Under the pieces are notes generated by a model. That model was given only the letters and a program-made list of their open reading frames with translations. It was not told the origin of the DNA and ran no database searches. Below, piece by piece: positions 27,066 through 35,296 of a stretch of DNA of 64,000 nucleotides. The position numbers and the translations under genes were made by a program. Every line of letters starts with the position of its first letter. Positions within the stretch are counted from its first letter, which is position 1. Source of the DNA: Salininema proteolyticum (lineage in GTDB: Bacteria; Actinomycetota; Actinomycetes; Mycobacteriales; Micromonosporaceae); assembly GCF_042685645.1 (NCBI RefSeq), contig NZ_JBHUNX010000001.1, positions 4,898,001 through 4,962,000 on the forward strand, given 5' to 3'.

Positions 27066-28103
27066 TCAGCCGTATCCCGGAACCGGGGCGATTGTGCCCG
27101 GTGGAGGGGTGAAGGCCGTCTCCCCGCCGCCGCCTGTGAGCAAGATGGCCCATTCCCCGCCCGGCTGCCGGCGGATCGTCCACCGTCCGGCCGGGTCGGC
27201 CCACTCGGCGGAGCCCGAGCCGCCTTCCCCGGAGGAGAGGACCACCGGTCGCTCCTCCGCGGCGTCGGTGAGCCTGCGGTACTCGCGCCAGTCGCCGGGG
27301 TCGTCGTTCTCGGGAGAGAGGCAGAACTCGTCCCCGATACCGAGCCCCGGTCCGGGCAGGTCGACACGGCAGGTGACGTCGTCGTCCTCGGAGTTGTCAA
27401 CGAAGACCTCGCGGAATCCGGCGCCGCTCAGGGCTTCGAGGCTCCAGTGGAGCGGGCTGTCGAAGGCGCCGTCATCGTCCGGGGCGGTGAAGAGGAACGT
27501 TCCCTCCAGGACCACCGTGTCGCGGTCCCAGGTGACGAGGTCCAGTTCTCCCGGGAGGTCGAGGTATCCGTTTTCTCCGCGCGCCTCGCCGAAGACGTAG
27601 AGGTGGCGGCCTATGTCGGGGCTGGCCTGCTGCACGGCCCATTCCGAGCCCTCGGCGGAGACGCGGACGGAGTCGAGGTCTCCCTCGAAGGTCCGGTTCT
27701 CCCCGGTGGCGGAGTCGACCGCGTGGACCGCGGAGTCCGAGGCGAAGAGGAAGTCCCCTCCGACGCGCAGGCCCGAGGTGATCGCCTCGTCGGTGGCCAG
27801 GGAGGCCTCCCCGTCGTCCGGGTCGACTATGCGGTAGTCGTCGCCGTCGGCGGTCAGGAACCCGATCTCGTCGGGCACCGGGTCGTCCGCCGCTGGTTCA
27901 GCGCCGTCGCCGCCGAGTCCGAGGCGGACGGCGGCGGCGGTGCCGAGGGCGACGACGAGGATCGCGGCCGCCGAGGAGACCAGGCGTCGGCGCGTGCGGA
28001 TCTTTCTGCCGCGGGTGATGATCGCGTCGGCGGAGACCTCGGGGGCCGGTCGGGCCGCCACGTCGCGGGCTTCGTTCCGCAGGTCCTGTTCGAGGGAATC
28101 CAT
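27066..28103 (-). CDS. Membrane-anchored partner of the adjacent sigma factor
   Basis: A 345-residue protein with a cytoplasmic N-terminus (about 1-37), one membrane helix (about 40-60) after a basic cluster (RTRRR), and a large outside domain rich in Asp, Gly and Trp with beta-strand-like repeats. It starts at ATG 28103, overlapping the sigma gene's stop by one base (TAATG), so the two are translationally coupled. In SigE-family pairs this position often holds a regulator of the sigma factor. There is no zinc-binding anti-sigma motif, so any anti-sigma role is inferred from position only. Confidence 0.7.
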   Translation of the reverse strand: MDSLEQDLRNEARDVAARPAPEVSADAIITRGRKIRTRRRLVSSAAAILVVALGTAAAVRLGLGGDGAEPAADDPVPDEIGFLTADGDDYRIVDPDDGEASLATDEAITSGLRVGGDFLFASDSAVHAVDSATGENRTFEGDLDSVRVSAEGSEWAVQQASPDIGRHLYVFGEARGENGYLDLPGELDLVTWDRDTVVLEGTFLFTAPDDDGAFDSPLHWSLEALSGAGFREVFVDNSEDDDVTCRVDLPGPGLGIGDEFCLSPENDDPGDWREYRRLTDAAEERPVVLSSGEGGSGSAEWADPAGRWTIRRQPGGEWAILLTGGGGETAFTPPPGTIAPVPGYG

Positions 28104-28654
28104 TAGCTCGCCTCCCCGGCTATGGTCGACCGGCGCCGACCGAAGTCCGTTTCGATGGTGGCTCCCATGCGTTTGCGGAGGCTCGCGAGCGCGCGGGACG
28201 CCTGGCTCTTGACCGTTCCCAGGCTGACTCCGAGGAACGCGGCGATGTCCTTGTCGGTCTTGTTCTCGTAGTAGCGCAGGACGATGACGGCCCTCTGCCT
28301 CTTGGGAAGCGTCGCGACCTGCTTCCACATGTACTCGCGGCGGGCCAGTTCCTCGGTGAAGTCGTCGGCCGCGCCGCGGTCGGGGAACCGGTCGACGGGC
28401 TGTTCCCGGTTGGACCGCTTCCTCCACCAGGAGACGTTGGTGTTGTAGAGGACCCGCCTGGCATAGGCGTCTATGGACTCCCTGTCGCGGATGCGGCTCC
28501 AGGACAGGTAGGTCTTGGTCAGGGCGGTCTGCACGAGGTCCTCCGCGGTGGACCAGTCGCCGCTGAGGAGGTAGGCGATGCGGTGCAGGCCGGCGGACCG
28601 GGCCTCCACGTAATCGCGGAACTCGTCGTCGGCCGACGTGGGAGCTTTCTTCAC
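28103..28654 (-). CDS. SigE-family ECF RNA polymerase sigma factor
   Basis: A 183-residue alternative sigma factor. Region 2 (residues 10-75) includes DWSTAEDLVQTALTKTYLSW; region 4 (about 110-165) includes LPKRQRAVIVLRYYE and the helix-turn-helix KDIAAFLGVSLGTVKSQASRAL. The GTG at 28654 follows AAAGGCAG. It is the first gene of a two-gene operon with the membrane partner downstream. Its upstream region holds the octamer repeat at 28891-29034, some 240 bp away. The regulon is unknown. Confidence 0.9.
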   Translation of the reverse strand: MKKAPTSADDEFRDYVEARSAGLHRIAYLLSGDWSTAEDLVQTALTKTYLSWSRIRDRESIDAYARRVLYNTNVSWWRKRSNREQPVDRFPDRGAADDFTEELARREYMWKQVATLPKRQRAVIVLRYYENKTDKDIAAFLGVSLGTVKSQASRALASLRKRMGATIETDFGRRRSTIAGEAS

Positions 28655-28890
28655 TTGCTGCCTTTGCCGTTCGCGGAGGGGGCGCGGGGATCGCGCCTGT
28701 GCGGGACGGGAGGAGGGCGATGCGAGTCCTCCTCTGAAAGAGGATAGCCGGACGCGGGAGGGAGGGGCGAGAGGGGAGAGGCAGTGGGGAAGCGGGAAGG
28801 AAAGGGGAGGGGGAAGTGCGTGAAGGCGGGGCGGGCGGGTCCCGGCGCGGGCGGAGGGGGCGGGCCGCGGGCGCGCGATAATTCGCCGCG

Positions 28891-29034
28891 GTGAGGCGGT
28901 GAGGCGGTGAGGCGGTGAGGCGGTGAGGCGGTGAGGCGGTGAGGCGGTGAGGCGGTGAGGCGGTGAGGCGGTGAGGCGGTGAGGCGGTGAGGCGGTGAGG
29001 CGGTGAGGCGGTGAGGCGGTGAGGCGGTGAGGCG
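28891..29034. repeat. Tandem repeat: 18 perfect copies of GTGAGGCG
   Basis: An uninterrupted 144-bp microsatellite-like array with an 8-bp period between the sigma-factor gene and the PH-domain gene. All copies are identical, which is unusual at this length in a bacterial chromosome and predicts length variation by replication slippage. It lies just after the end of the PH-domain gene and upstream of the sigma gene, outside any credible coding frame. Confidence 0.97.
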
Positions 29035-29053
29035 TGCGGGCGGCAGAAGTCCG

Positions 29054-29851
29054 TCAGGCGTCGTCGGCTTTGCGCGGGGAGCCCTCGGCGGACTCGGCCA
29101 TCAGGTCGACCTCTTCCTCTTCCTCGCGCTCGTCGACGGCCTCGGGCTCGTACATCTCCTCGACCATCTGGAGGTAAAGCTCGTTGGGGTTGGGGAGGTG
29201 GGCGACTTCGCGGAGGGCCTGGTCCTGACCGGCCGACTCCACGATGAACGTGCCGTAGTTCAACATGCGCCCCATGGGGGTCTGGGCGTACTTCATGTCG
29301 GTGACGCGGGCGAGGGGCATCATGGCGACCTCGCGGGTGATGACGCCCTGGACGAGCATGATGCGCTTATTGGTGAGGATGAAGCGGTCCATGTACCAGT
29401 CGATGAGCTTCCAGCCCACGGCGCACAGCACCCCGATCCACACGCCGACGGTGATGAGCAGGGCCAGCCCCTGGTTGGGGTCCTCCCACTTGAGGAACAG
29501 CCCGGCGATGAAGCCGAGCGTGAGGGTCGTGAAGGTCCCGATGATGTACCAGGGCAGCAGGTGGACCCAGTGGCGGCGCCATTCGCCGCGGTACTTCTCC
29601 GTGGGGAAGAGGTAGCGGGCCGACACCTGCGAGGGAACGTCCTTGCGCACCGGTCCGCGCATGCCGGCGAAGATCCCCTCGGCGGAGTCGGTCCTTTCGA
29701 AACGGAGATCCTCGAGGTCGTAGTCGTCGAGGCCGTCGCGCTGGGGAGGCGCGGCCTGGCGGGGGTTCTGACCACCCGAGTCCGAGGTGTGGGAGGAGGG
29801 TTGCGGCCCGGATTCCGGTGAGCCCGAGCCGCCAGGACCTGTGCGGGTCAT
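29054..29851 (-). CDS. Bacterial PH-domain membrane protein
   Basis: A 265-residue protein. The first 75 residues are polar and disordered, then come two membrane helices (about 100-150) and a bacterial PH-like (YdbS/bPH2) domain with DRFILTNKRIMLVQGVI. A run of acidic residues (DEREEEEEVD) is near the C-terminus. It starts four bases after the 52-residue gene upstream, so the two are co-transcribed. PH-like domains of this type face the cytoplasm; no specific function is known. Confidence 0.82.
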   Translation of the reverse strand: MTRTGPGGSGSPESGPQPSSHTSDSGGQNPRQAAPPQRDGLDDYDLEDLRFERTDSAEGIFAGMRGPVRKDVPSQVSARYLFPTEKYRGEWRRHWVHLLPWYIIGTFTTLTLGFIAGLFLKWEDPNQGLALLITVGVWIGVLCAVGWKLIDWYMDRFILTNKRIMLVQGVITREVAMMPLARVTDMKYAQTPMGRMLNYGTFIVESAGQDQALREVAHLPNPNELYLQMVEEMYEPEAVDEREEEEEVDLMAESAEGSPRKADDA

Positions 29852-29855
29852 TGGA

Positions 29856-30014
29856 TTAGGTCACCAAGCCCGTGAAGAATGAGGCGAATCCGTTGGCCAC
29901 GTCGAGGAGGCCGCCGGCGAGCGACTGGATGATGTTGCCGGCGTCATCGGGGCGCATCGCCACGAAGAACACCAGGAACGCCAGGCCGCCCCAGGTGAGT
30001 ATCTTTTTGATCAT
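29856..30014 (-). CDS. 52-residue single-pass membrane peptide
   Basis: A small gene directly upstream of the PH-domain gene. A strong AGGAGG lies eight bases before the ATG at 30014; reading from the further ATG (30080) would add residues without a ribosome-binding site. The peptide has a short basic start (MIKKILTWGG), one hydrophobic helix, a PDDAGN turn and a second mildly hydrophobic helix. It may assist or anchor the PH-domain protein; this is inferred from operon position. Confidence 0.65.
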   Translation of the reverse strand: MIKKILTWGGLAFLVFFVAMRPDDAGNIIQSLAGGLLDVANGFASFFTGLVT

Positions 30015-30616
30015 CTGTCGTTCCTCCTGTTTCGAGTCCGCCCCGCCGCTCCGAGCGACGGCGCGGGCCCCTGAGTGCATTGCGAAACGGTCTGAGCCGG
30101 AGGGTGTTCGGCCAGACCGAATGCGTCATTCATCCAGCCTATAACCTTTCGGCTCAAAACTCCAGCCCCAGTTTACGGTCGGCCAGAGTCCTTTTCGTGT
30201 TGTTCTATGAATACACTGATCTGTCATCATGCTAGGGCGATTCCGCAAACTCCGCCGGAGGCGAGGTCATCGCCGCCGAGCATCGTCCATTGCGGACTTC
30301 CTTCCGAGTGCCCCGAAGTGTGCTCGACCGGTGGCAGCCGGTAAGCGCACAATGGAGGCACATAGTCCCGGAAGGGGTGGAGTCCGGCCTTCCCGCAGGT
30401 GTGCGAGATGCTGTCGTCCGCCCAACCGGCACCCTACAGGACCTGGTGCGCCCATGGCTCTATGTAGACATGGCAAGAGCAGGGACGGCAGGCTAGCGTC
30501 CGCTATCCGACAGTGAAGTGAGTGACCGCTCACCTACATGGAGGACGGGTCGGCATGTGGGGGAGCGCAACCGCCCACCGGTGTAAGGAATGCGACGGTT
30601 CGAGATATCTAGTCGA
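30015..30616. other. Gene-poor intergenic stretch
   Basis: A 600-bp region upstream of the 52-residue gene and downstream of the SpoU gene. Several overlapping reading frames exist (for example a TTG-started frame at 30290-30496), but none has a ribosome-binding site, domain resemblance or consistent codon bias. It is less GC-rich near 30120-30230, where promoters of the minus-strand operon may lie. Nothing further can be supported. Confidence 0.4.
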
Positions 30617-31249
30617 TCAGGTGTTGAAAACGTGTCGGCGGATCCATGAGTGCATGGCAATGCCGCTCGCCACCCCGGCATTGATGGACCGGGTGGAGCC
30701 GAACTGGCTGATGGAGCAGACCATCGAGCACACCTCGCGTACTTCGGCGGACAGGCCGGGGCCCTCCTGGCCGAACACCAGCACGGCTCGGCGGGGGATG
30801 TCGGCCGTCTCGATCGGGACCGACCCGGGCAGGTTGTCGATGCCGACGACCTCCAGGCCCTCGCCCTTCGCCCAGGCGACGAAGTCCTCGACCGTCCCAT
30901 GGTGCGAGACGTGCTGGTAGCGGTCGGTGACCATGGCGCCGCGCCGGTTCCAGCGGCGTTTGCCGACGATGTGGACCCCCTCGGCGAGGAAGGCGTTGGC
31001 ATTGCGCACGACCGTCCCGATGTTGAAGTCGTGCTGCCAGTTCTCGATGGCCACGTGGAAGTCGTGGCGGCGCTCGTCGAGGTCGGCGACGACGGCCTCC
31101 CGGCTCCAGTAGCGGTAGCGGTCGACGACGTTGCGGCGGTCGCCCTCGCGCAGCAGGTCGGGGTCGTAATGGTCGCCTTCGGGCCACGGGCCCTCCCAGG
31201 GGCCCACGCCGACGTCGAGGCGGTCGGAGCTGTCGGAATCAGAGGTCAC
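30617..31249 (-). CDS. TrmH/SpoU-family RNA 2'-O-methyltransferase
   Basis: A 210-residue SPOUT methylase. The three conserved motifs are visible: NIGTVVRNANAF (motif 1 Asn and Arg), LVFGQEGPGLS (motif 2) and SINAGVASGIAMHSW (motif 3, the knotted SAM-binding loop). There is no extra RNA-binding domain, so it resembles the short tRNA/rRNA methylases; the target nucleotide cannot be assigned. It starts at GTG 31249. Confidence 0.88.
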   Translation of the reverse strand: MTSDSDSSDRLDVGVGPWEGPWPEGDHYDPDLLREGDRRNVVDRYRYWSREAVVADLDERRHDFHVAIENWQHDFNIGTVVRNANAFLAEGVHIVGKRRWNRRGAMVTDRYQHVSHHGTVEDFVAWAKGEGLEVVGIDNLPGSVPIETADIPRRAVLVFGQEGPGLSAEVREVCSMVCSISQFGSTRSINAGVASGIAMHSWIRRHVFNT

Positions 31250-31655
31250 CGCTCTATTGAAGCACCGAGCGGACGGGGCGCCAAGCGCCGTGACCGGGGC
31301 AACCGGAGAACGGGCGGCGGCAGGGCGCCGCTCCGGCGGGCACGGGGAGCCGCGCCGGAGCGAACCGGTTCATTATAGGGAGCCCCCGCAAGGCGAGGAG
31401 CGGGCCGATCGGGCGAACGGCCCGCGCAACGGGTGGACGGTCACCCGGTTTTCCGCACGCCGGGAGTCTCGCACGCAGGGATGCCGGTGCGCCGAGAGTG
31501 CTGCGCGCCGAGCGATCGGTATACAGAAGGGCCGACGGACGGAGCGGGCCTGTGCGCCGACTGGCCGGCAAACTGAGAGGCCCCTCTGCGCACAGTGAGG
31601 CCGGGGCGCCGTGAGACGGGGACGGAGGCGGCCCTCGGCACGGACGCACACGAAC
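31250..31655. other. Intergenic region without supported gene
   Basis: About 400 bp between copA and the SpoU gene. It is GC-rich in all frames, so long chance ORFs occur, but they are Arg/Ala-rich shadows with no ribosome-binding sites. No repeats or IS ends were recognised. Confidence 0.4.
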
Positions 31656-31683
31656 GGGGAGGCCGGCGAATGCCGGCTTCCCC
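31656..31683 (-). terminator. Terminator downstream of copA
   Basis: A 12-bp stem (GGGGAGGCCGGC / GCCGGCTTCCCC, one G-T pair) with a GAAT loop, 44 bases after the copA stop on the minus strand. Confidence 0.5.
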
Positions 31684-31726
31684 GCGGTGGTGTTCTCGGA
31701 AGGCGCCGCCCGTCAGGGCGCGCCGG

Positions 31727-33916
31727 TCACTTCACGACCGAGCGGAAGCGGCGCAGGCGCTGCGCGTTGGTCACGACCGAGACGCTGGAGAAGGCCATGG
31801 CGATCCCGGCGATCATCGGGTTGAGCAGGCCGAAGGCCGCCAGCGGCAGGGCCGCGGTGTTGTAGCCGAAGGCCCAGGCCAGGTTCTGCTTGATGTTGCG
31901 CAGGGTCCGGCGCGACAGGTCGATCGCGTCGACGGCCACCAGCAGGTCGCCGCGCACCAGCGTCATGTCGCTCGCGGCGATGGCCACGTCGGTGCCGGTG
32001 CCCATCGCGATGCCCAGGTCGGACTGGGCGAGCGCGGCGGCGTCGTTGACCCCGTCGCCGACCATGGCGACGGTCTTGCCCTCGCCCTGCAGCTTCTCGA
32101 TGACGGCCAGCTTGTCCTCGGGGCGGACCTCGGCGATGACCTCGTCGATGCCGACCTCGGCGGCCACGGCGTCGGCCACGCGGGTCGAGTCGCCGGTGAG
32201 CAGCACCGGAGTGAGCCCCTGCGCCTTGAAGTGCTCGATGGCCCGGGCGCTGGTCTCCTTGACGGTGTCGGCGACGGCCACGATGCCGGCGTACTGCCCG
32301 TCCACCCGGACCTCGACCACCGTGGCGGCCTCCATGCCCTCGGCGCGGGAGGCGTCGGTCAGGCGGCCGACCTCGACGGTCTTGCCCTCGACCGTGCCGA
32401 CGACGCCCTCGCCGGGGCGGTTGGAGAAGTCGGCGACCTCGGGGAGGTCTCCGGCCCCGTTCTCGGCGGACACGGTCTGGGCGGCCTTGGCAATGGCCAC
32501 GGCGATCGGGTGCTCGCTGGCGTGCTCGACCGCGCCGGCCAGGCGCAGGACCTCGTCGTCGGTGTAGTCGGAGACGCTCATCTTGCCGGTGGTGACGGTG
32601 CCCGTCTTGTCCAGGACGATGGTGTCGATCTTCTTGGTCTGCTCCAGTACCTCGGGGCCGGAGATGAGGATGCCGTCCTTGGCGGCGCGGGCCGTGCCCA
32701 CCATGAGGGCCATGGGGGTGGCCAGTCCGAGGGCGCAGGGGCAGGCGATGACGAGGACCGCGACGGCGGCGCTGATGGCGAGGCCGGGCTGTCCCGTCGC
32801 CGACCAGGCGATGAGGGTGGCGACGGCGATGAGGATGACGATCGGGACGAAGACCCCCGAGACCTGGTCGGCCAGGCGCTGGACCTTGGCCTTGGAGGAC
32901 TGGGCGTCCTCGACCATCTTGGCCATCTGGGCGAGCTGGGTGTCGGAGCCGACTCGGGTGGCCCTGACGACCAGGCGGCCGGAGGCGTTGACGGTCGCGC
33001 CGGTGACCGAGGAGCCCTCGGTGACCTCCACCGGGACGGACTCGCCGGTCAGCATGGACTCGTCCACGGCGCTCGCTCCGGAGACGACCTCGCCGTCGGT
33101 GGCGATCTTCTCTCCGGGGCGGACGACGAACTGGTCGCCCTCGGCCAGCTGTCCGACCGGGATGCGGACCTCTTTGCCGCCGCGGAGGACGGCCACGTCC
33201 TTGGCGCCCAGTTCCATGAGGGCGCGCAGGGCCGCCCCGGCCTGCTTCTTGGAGCGGTTCTCCAGGTACTTGCCGAGCAGGATGAAGGCGGTGACGCCGG
33301 CGGCGGCCTCGAGGTAGATGTTGCTCAGCGGGTCGCCGCTGCCGGCGGTGAGCGAAAAGGGGTGCGACAGGCCCGGCTCGCCGGCGGTGCCGAAGAACAG
33401 GGCGTACAGCGACCAGAGGAAGGCGGCGAGCGTGCCCATGGAGATCAGGGTGTCCATGGTGGCGGAGCCGTGGCGCAGGTTGGCCAGCGCGGCCTTGTGG
33501 AAGGGGTAGCCGCCCCAGGCGATGATCGGCGCGGCCAGGGTCAGCGACAGCCACTGCCAGTTGGTGAACTGGAGCGCGGGGATCATGGCCATGGCGATGA
33601 CGGGAACGGCGAGGGCCAGGGAGATGAAGGTGCGCTGGCGCAGGGTCCTCAGCTCGGGCGACTCGCCCTCCTCCTCTTCGGCGGCGGGCTCCTCGGCGGG
33701 CTCGGGGTTCTTGTAGGTGGCGCCGTACCCGACCTTCTCGACCACGCTGATCAGGTCGGACGGGGTGAGGTCCGCCGACGCGTCGATCTCGGCGCGCTCG
33801 GTGGCGAAGTTGACGCTGGCCTCGACGCCGTCGAGCTTGTTCAGCTTCTTCTCGATGCGGTTGGCGCAGGAGGCGCAGGTCATCCCTTGGATGTCCAGAC
33901 TGATGAAGTTGCTCAT
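31727..33916 (-). CDS. copA: Copper-translocating P1B-type ATPase
   Basis: A 729-residue inner-membrane pump that exports Cu(I) using ATP. It has an N-terminal HMA domain with GMTCASC (C14, C17), an acidic linker (about 72-88), membrane helices, the TGES actuator loop (290-293), the metal-path CPC motif (392-394), the phosphorylated Asp D436 in DKTGT, the HP motif in ASEHPIA and GDGVNDAAAL. Two palindromic CsoR-type operators lie directly upstream, indicating copper-dependent derepression. Neither a csoR nor a copZ chaperone gene is adjacent. Confidence 0.95.
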   Translation of the reverse strand: MSNFISLDIQGMTCASCANRIEKKLNKLDGVEASVNFATERAEIDASADLTPSDLISVVEKVGYGATYKNPEPAEEPAAEEEEGESPELRTLRQRTFISLALAVPVIAMAMIPALQFTNWQWLSLTLAAPIIAWGGYPFHKAALANLRHGSATMDTLISMGTLAAFLWSLYALFFGTAGEPGLSHPFSLTAGSGDPLSNIYLEAAAGVTAFILLGKYLENRSKKQAGAALRALMELGAKDVAVLRGGKEVRIPVGQLAEGDQFVVRPGEKIATDGEVVSGASAVDESMLTGESVPVEVTEGSSVTGATVNASGRLVVRATRVGSDTQLAQMAKMVEDAQSSKAKVQRLADQVSGVFVPIVILIAVATLIAWSATGQPGLAISAAVAVLVIACPCALGLATPMALMVGTARAAKDGILISGPEVLEQTKKIDTIVLDKTGTVTTGKMSVSDYTDDEVLRLAGAVEHASEHPIAVAIAKAAQTVSAENGAGDLPEVADFSNRPGEGVVGTVEGKTVEVGRLTDASRAEGMEAATVVEVRVDGQYAGIVAVADTVKETSARAIEHFKAQGLTPVLLTGDSTRVADAVAAEVGIDEVIAEVRPEDKLAVIEKLQGEGKTVAMVGDGVNDAAALAQSDLGIAMGTGTDVAIAASDMTLVRGDLLVAVDAIDLSRRTLRNIKQNLAWAFGYNTAALPLAAFGLLNPMIAGIAMAFSSVSVVTNAQRLRRFRSVVK

Positions 33917-33925
33917 GGGAAAACC

Positions 33926-33942
33926 ATACCCCTGGGGGGTAT
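33926..33942. promoter_or_regulatory. CsoR-type operator 1 upstream of copA
   Basis: ATACCCCTGGGGGGTAT: perfect 7-bp arms (ATACCCC / GGGGTAT) around TGG, like the G-tract operators of copper-sensing CsoR repressors. It begins ten bases upstream of the copA ATG. Confidence 0.7.
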
Positions 33943-33953
33943 CTTTCGTCAAG

Positions 33954-33970
33954 ATACCCCTGGGGGGTAT
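33954..33970. promoter_or_regulatory. CsoR-type operator 2 upstream of copA
   Basis: An identical 17-bp copy of operator 1, centred 28 bp further upstream. Two copies spaced this way suggest side-by-side binding of two tetramers over the promoter. Confidence 0.7.
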
Positions 33971-33996
33971 TTAAGAAATTTTCTCCCGGGAACGCG

Positions 33997-34030
33997 GAAG
34001 AGGGCCCCGCCGGGTGGCGGGGCCCTCTTC
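33997..34030 (-). terminator. Terminator of the NatAB-like operon
   Basis: A perfect 15-bp stem (GAAGAGGGCCCCGCC and its complement) with a GGGT loop, followed on the minus strand by an AT-rich stretch. It separates the ABC operon from the copA promoter. Confidence 0.8.
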
Positions 34031-34098
34031 GAAGGGGTCGCGGGGCGAACGGCCGTGTTCCGGTCGGCGGGACCGCCTCGGAGCGGACGGCCGAGCCT

Positions 34099-35292
34099 CT
34101 AGGCGGCGGCCTCCCTCTTGAAGACGTCGCTGAACTTGAGCCGCGAGCCCACGTGGAGGACCGTGCGGCGGTAGATCGTCGCCCCCAGAGCGATCGCACC
34201 GACCGCGGCGAGGGCGAGGCCGGCGACGGCCACCGCGACCTCCCACATCGGCACGGACGTCATGGCGGTGCGAGCCGGCATCGCGATCGCGGAGAACGGC
34301 GGGATCATGGACATCGCCTGGCTCAGGCCGCTGTCGGGGTCGGTGAGGACCGAGATGTTCGTGCCCATGTAGGCGGCGATGATGAGCAGCGTGATCGGCG
34401 TGAGCACCGCGCCCGCCTCCTCCTGGCGGGAGACCATCGCCCCCACACCGCCGGCGAGCGAGCCGAACAGGGCGAAGCCGAGCACCCACCAGCCGAGCGT
34501 GGAGAAGAGGACCCCCGCGGTGCCGTCGGGCATGTCGGGCAGCGCCCCGGAGAACGCCGCCGCCGTCAGGCCGGTGATCACCACCGCGACCATGGTGACC
34601 ACGGAGACGACTCCCAGCCCCAGGATCTTCCCGATCAGCAGCTGCCAGGGGCGCAGGGTCGTCAGCAGGATCTCGACGATGCGGCTCGACTTCTCCTCGA
34701 TGACGCCCATGGCGATGTACTGCACCGGCATCATGATCATGAACATCATGAACAGGGAGACGAAGAGCCCGAAGAAGTAGGAGACGCCGGACCAGCCGCC
34801 GGAGGTGGAGACGTCGACCTCGTTGAGGGGCGGCACGCTCATGGCCTCGGCCACCTGCGCGGGGTCGAGGCCCTGGGCCTCCAGCTGGGCGGCGGAGGCG
34901 ACACTCTGGTGGACGGAGGTCAGCACCAGCTGCAGGGTCTGGCCGACGCCGTTGTTGACGATCAGGTCGGTGTCGGTCACCGCGGCCTCGACGTCCTCGT
35001 CCTTGACCGCCTGTTCGGCCTCGTCGACGCTGCCGTACTGCTCGACCTCGATCTCGGGGTCGTCGCTCTGCTCCAGCGCGGCGGCCATGGCCTGGGAGTT
35101 CTCCCCGGCCACGCCCACGGTGTAGGAGTCGTCGCCGCTGAAGAGGTTGGGGAGGAGCGCCAGCAGCGCGACGGCGGCGACGGTGACGACGAGGGCGATG
35201 ATGTTGGACTTGGACAGCCCGCGCACGCGGACCTCGCGGGCGGCCACCAGCCCGATGCCGCGGAAGGAGCTGTTCTTCTTCGGTTCGGTCAT
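34099..35292 (-). CDS. ABC-2 type permease, NatB-like
   Basis: A 397-residue inner-membrane export permease. One helix near residues 33-50 precedes a large outside domain (to about 165), followed by a cluster of five to six helices with the conserved EEKSSRIVEILLTTLRPWQLLIGKILG motif of NatB/YhaP permeases and a final helix near 350-375. It starts four bases after the ATPase stop with its own GGTAG-type site. It forms an exporter with the upstream ATPase; sodium export is known for distant relatives, but the substrate here is unknown. Confidence 0.88.
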   Translation of the reverse strand: MTEPKKNSSFRGIGLVAAREVRVRGLSKSNIIALVVTVAAVALLALLPNLFSGDDSYTVGVAGENSQAMAAALEQSDDPEIEVEQYGSVDEAEQAVKDEDVEAAVTDTDLIVNNGVGQTLQLVLTSVHQSVASAAQLEAQGLDPAQVAEAMSVPPLNEVDVSTSGGWSGVSYFFGLFVSLFMMFMIMMPVQYIAMGVIEEKSSRIVEILLTTLRPWQLLIGKILGLGVVSVVTMVAVVITGLTAAAFSGALPDMPDGTAGVLFSTLGWWVLGFALFGSLAGGVGAMVSRQEEAGAVLTPITLLIIAAYMGTNISVLTDPDSGLSQAMSMIPPFSAIAMPARTAMTSVPMWEVAVAVAGLALAAVGAIALGATIYRRTVLHVGSRLKFSDVFKREAAA

Positions 35293-35296
35293 GGCT

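Noticed and set aside
28891..29034. CRISPR or coding repeat
   Set aside because: There are no spacers; the 8-bp period is not a multiple of three and no frame has a start with a ribosome-binding site.
30290..30496. A TTG-started frame in the gap before the 52-residue gene
   Set aside because: It looks partly protein-like, but it has no ribosome-binding site, no recognised domain and no supporting context.
31257..31649. Arg/Ala-rich frames on both strands between copA and the SpoU gene
   Set aside because: No start signals; composition matches random GC-rich translation.
31595..34199. Long plus- and minus-strand frames over copA
   Set aside because: These are shadows of copA; only the 31727-33916 minus frame carries P-type ATPase motifs.
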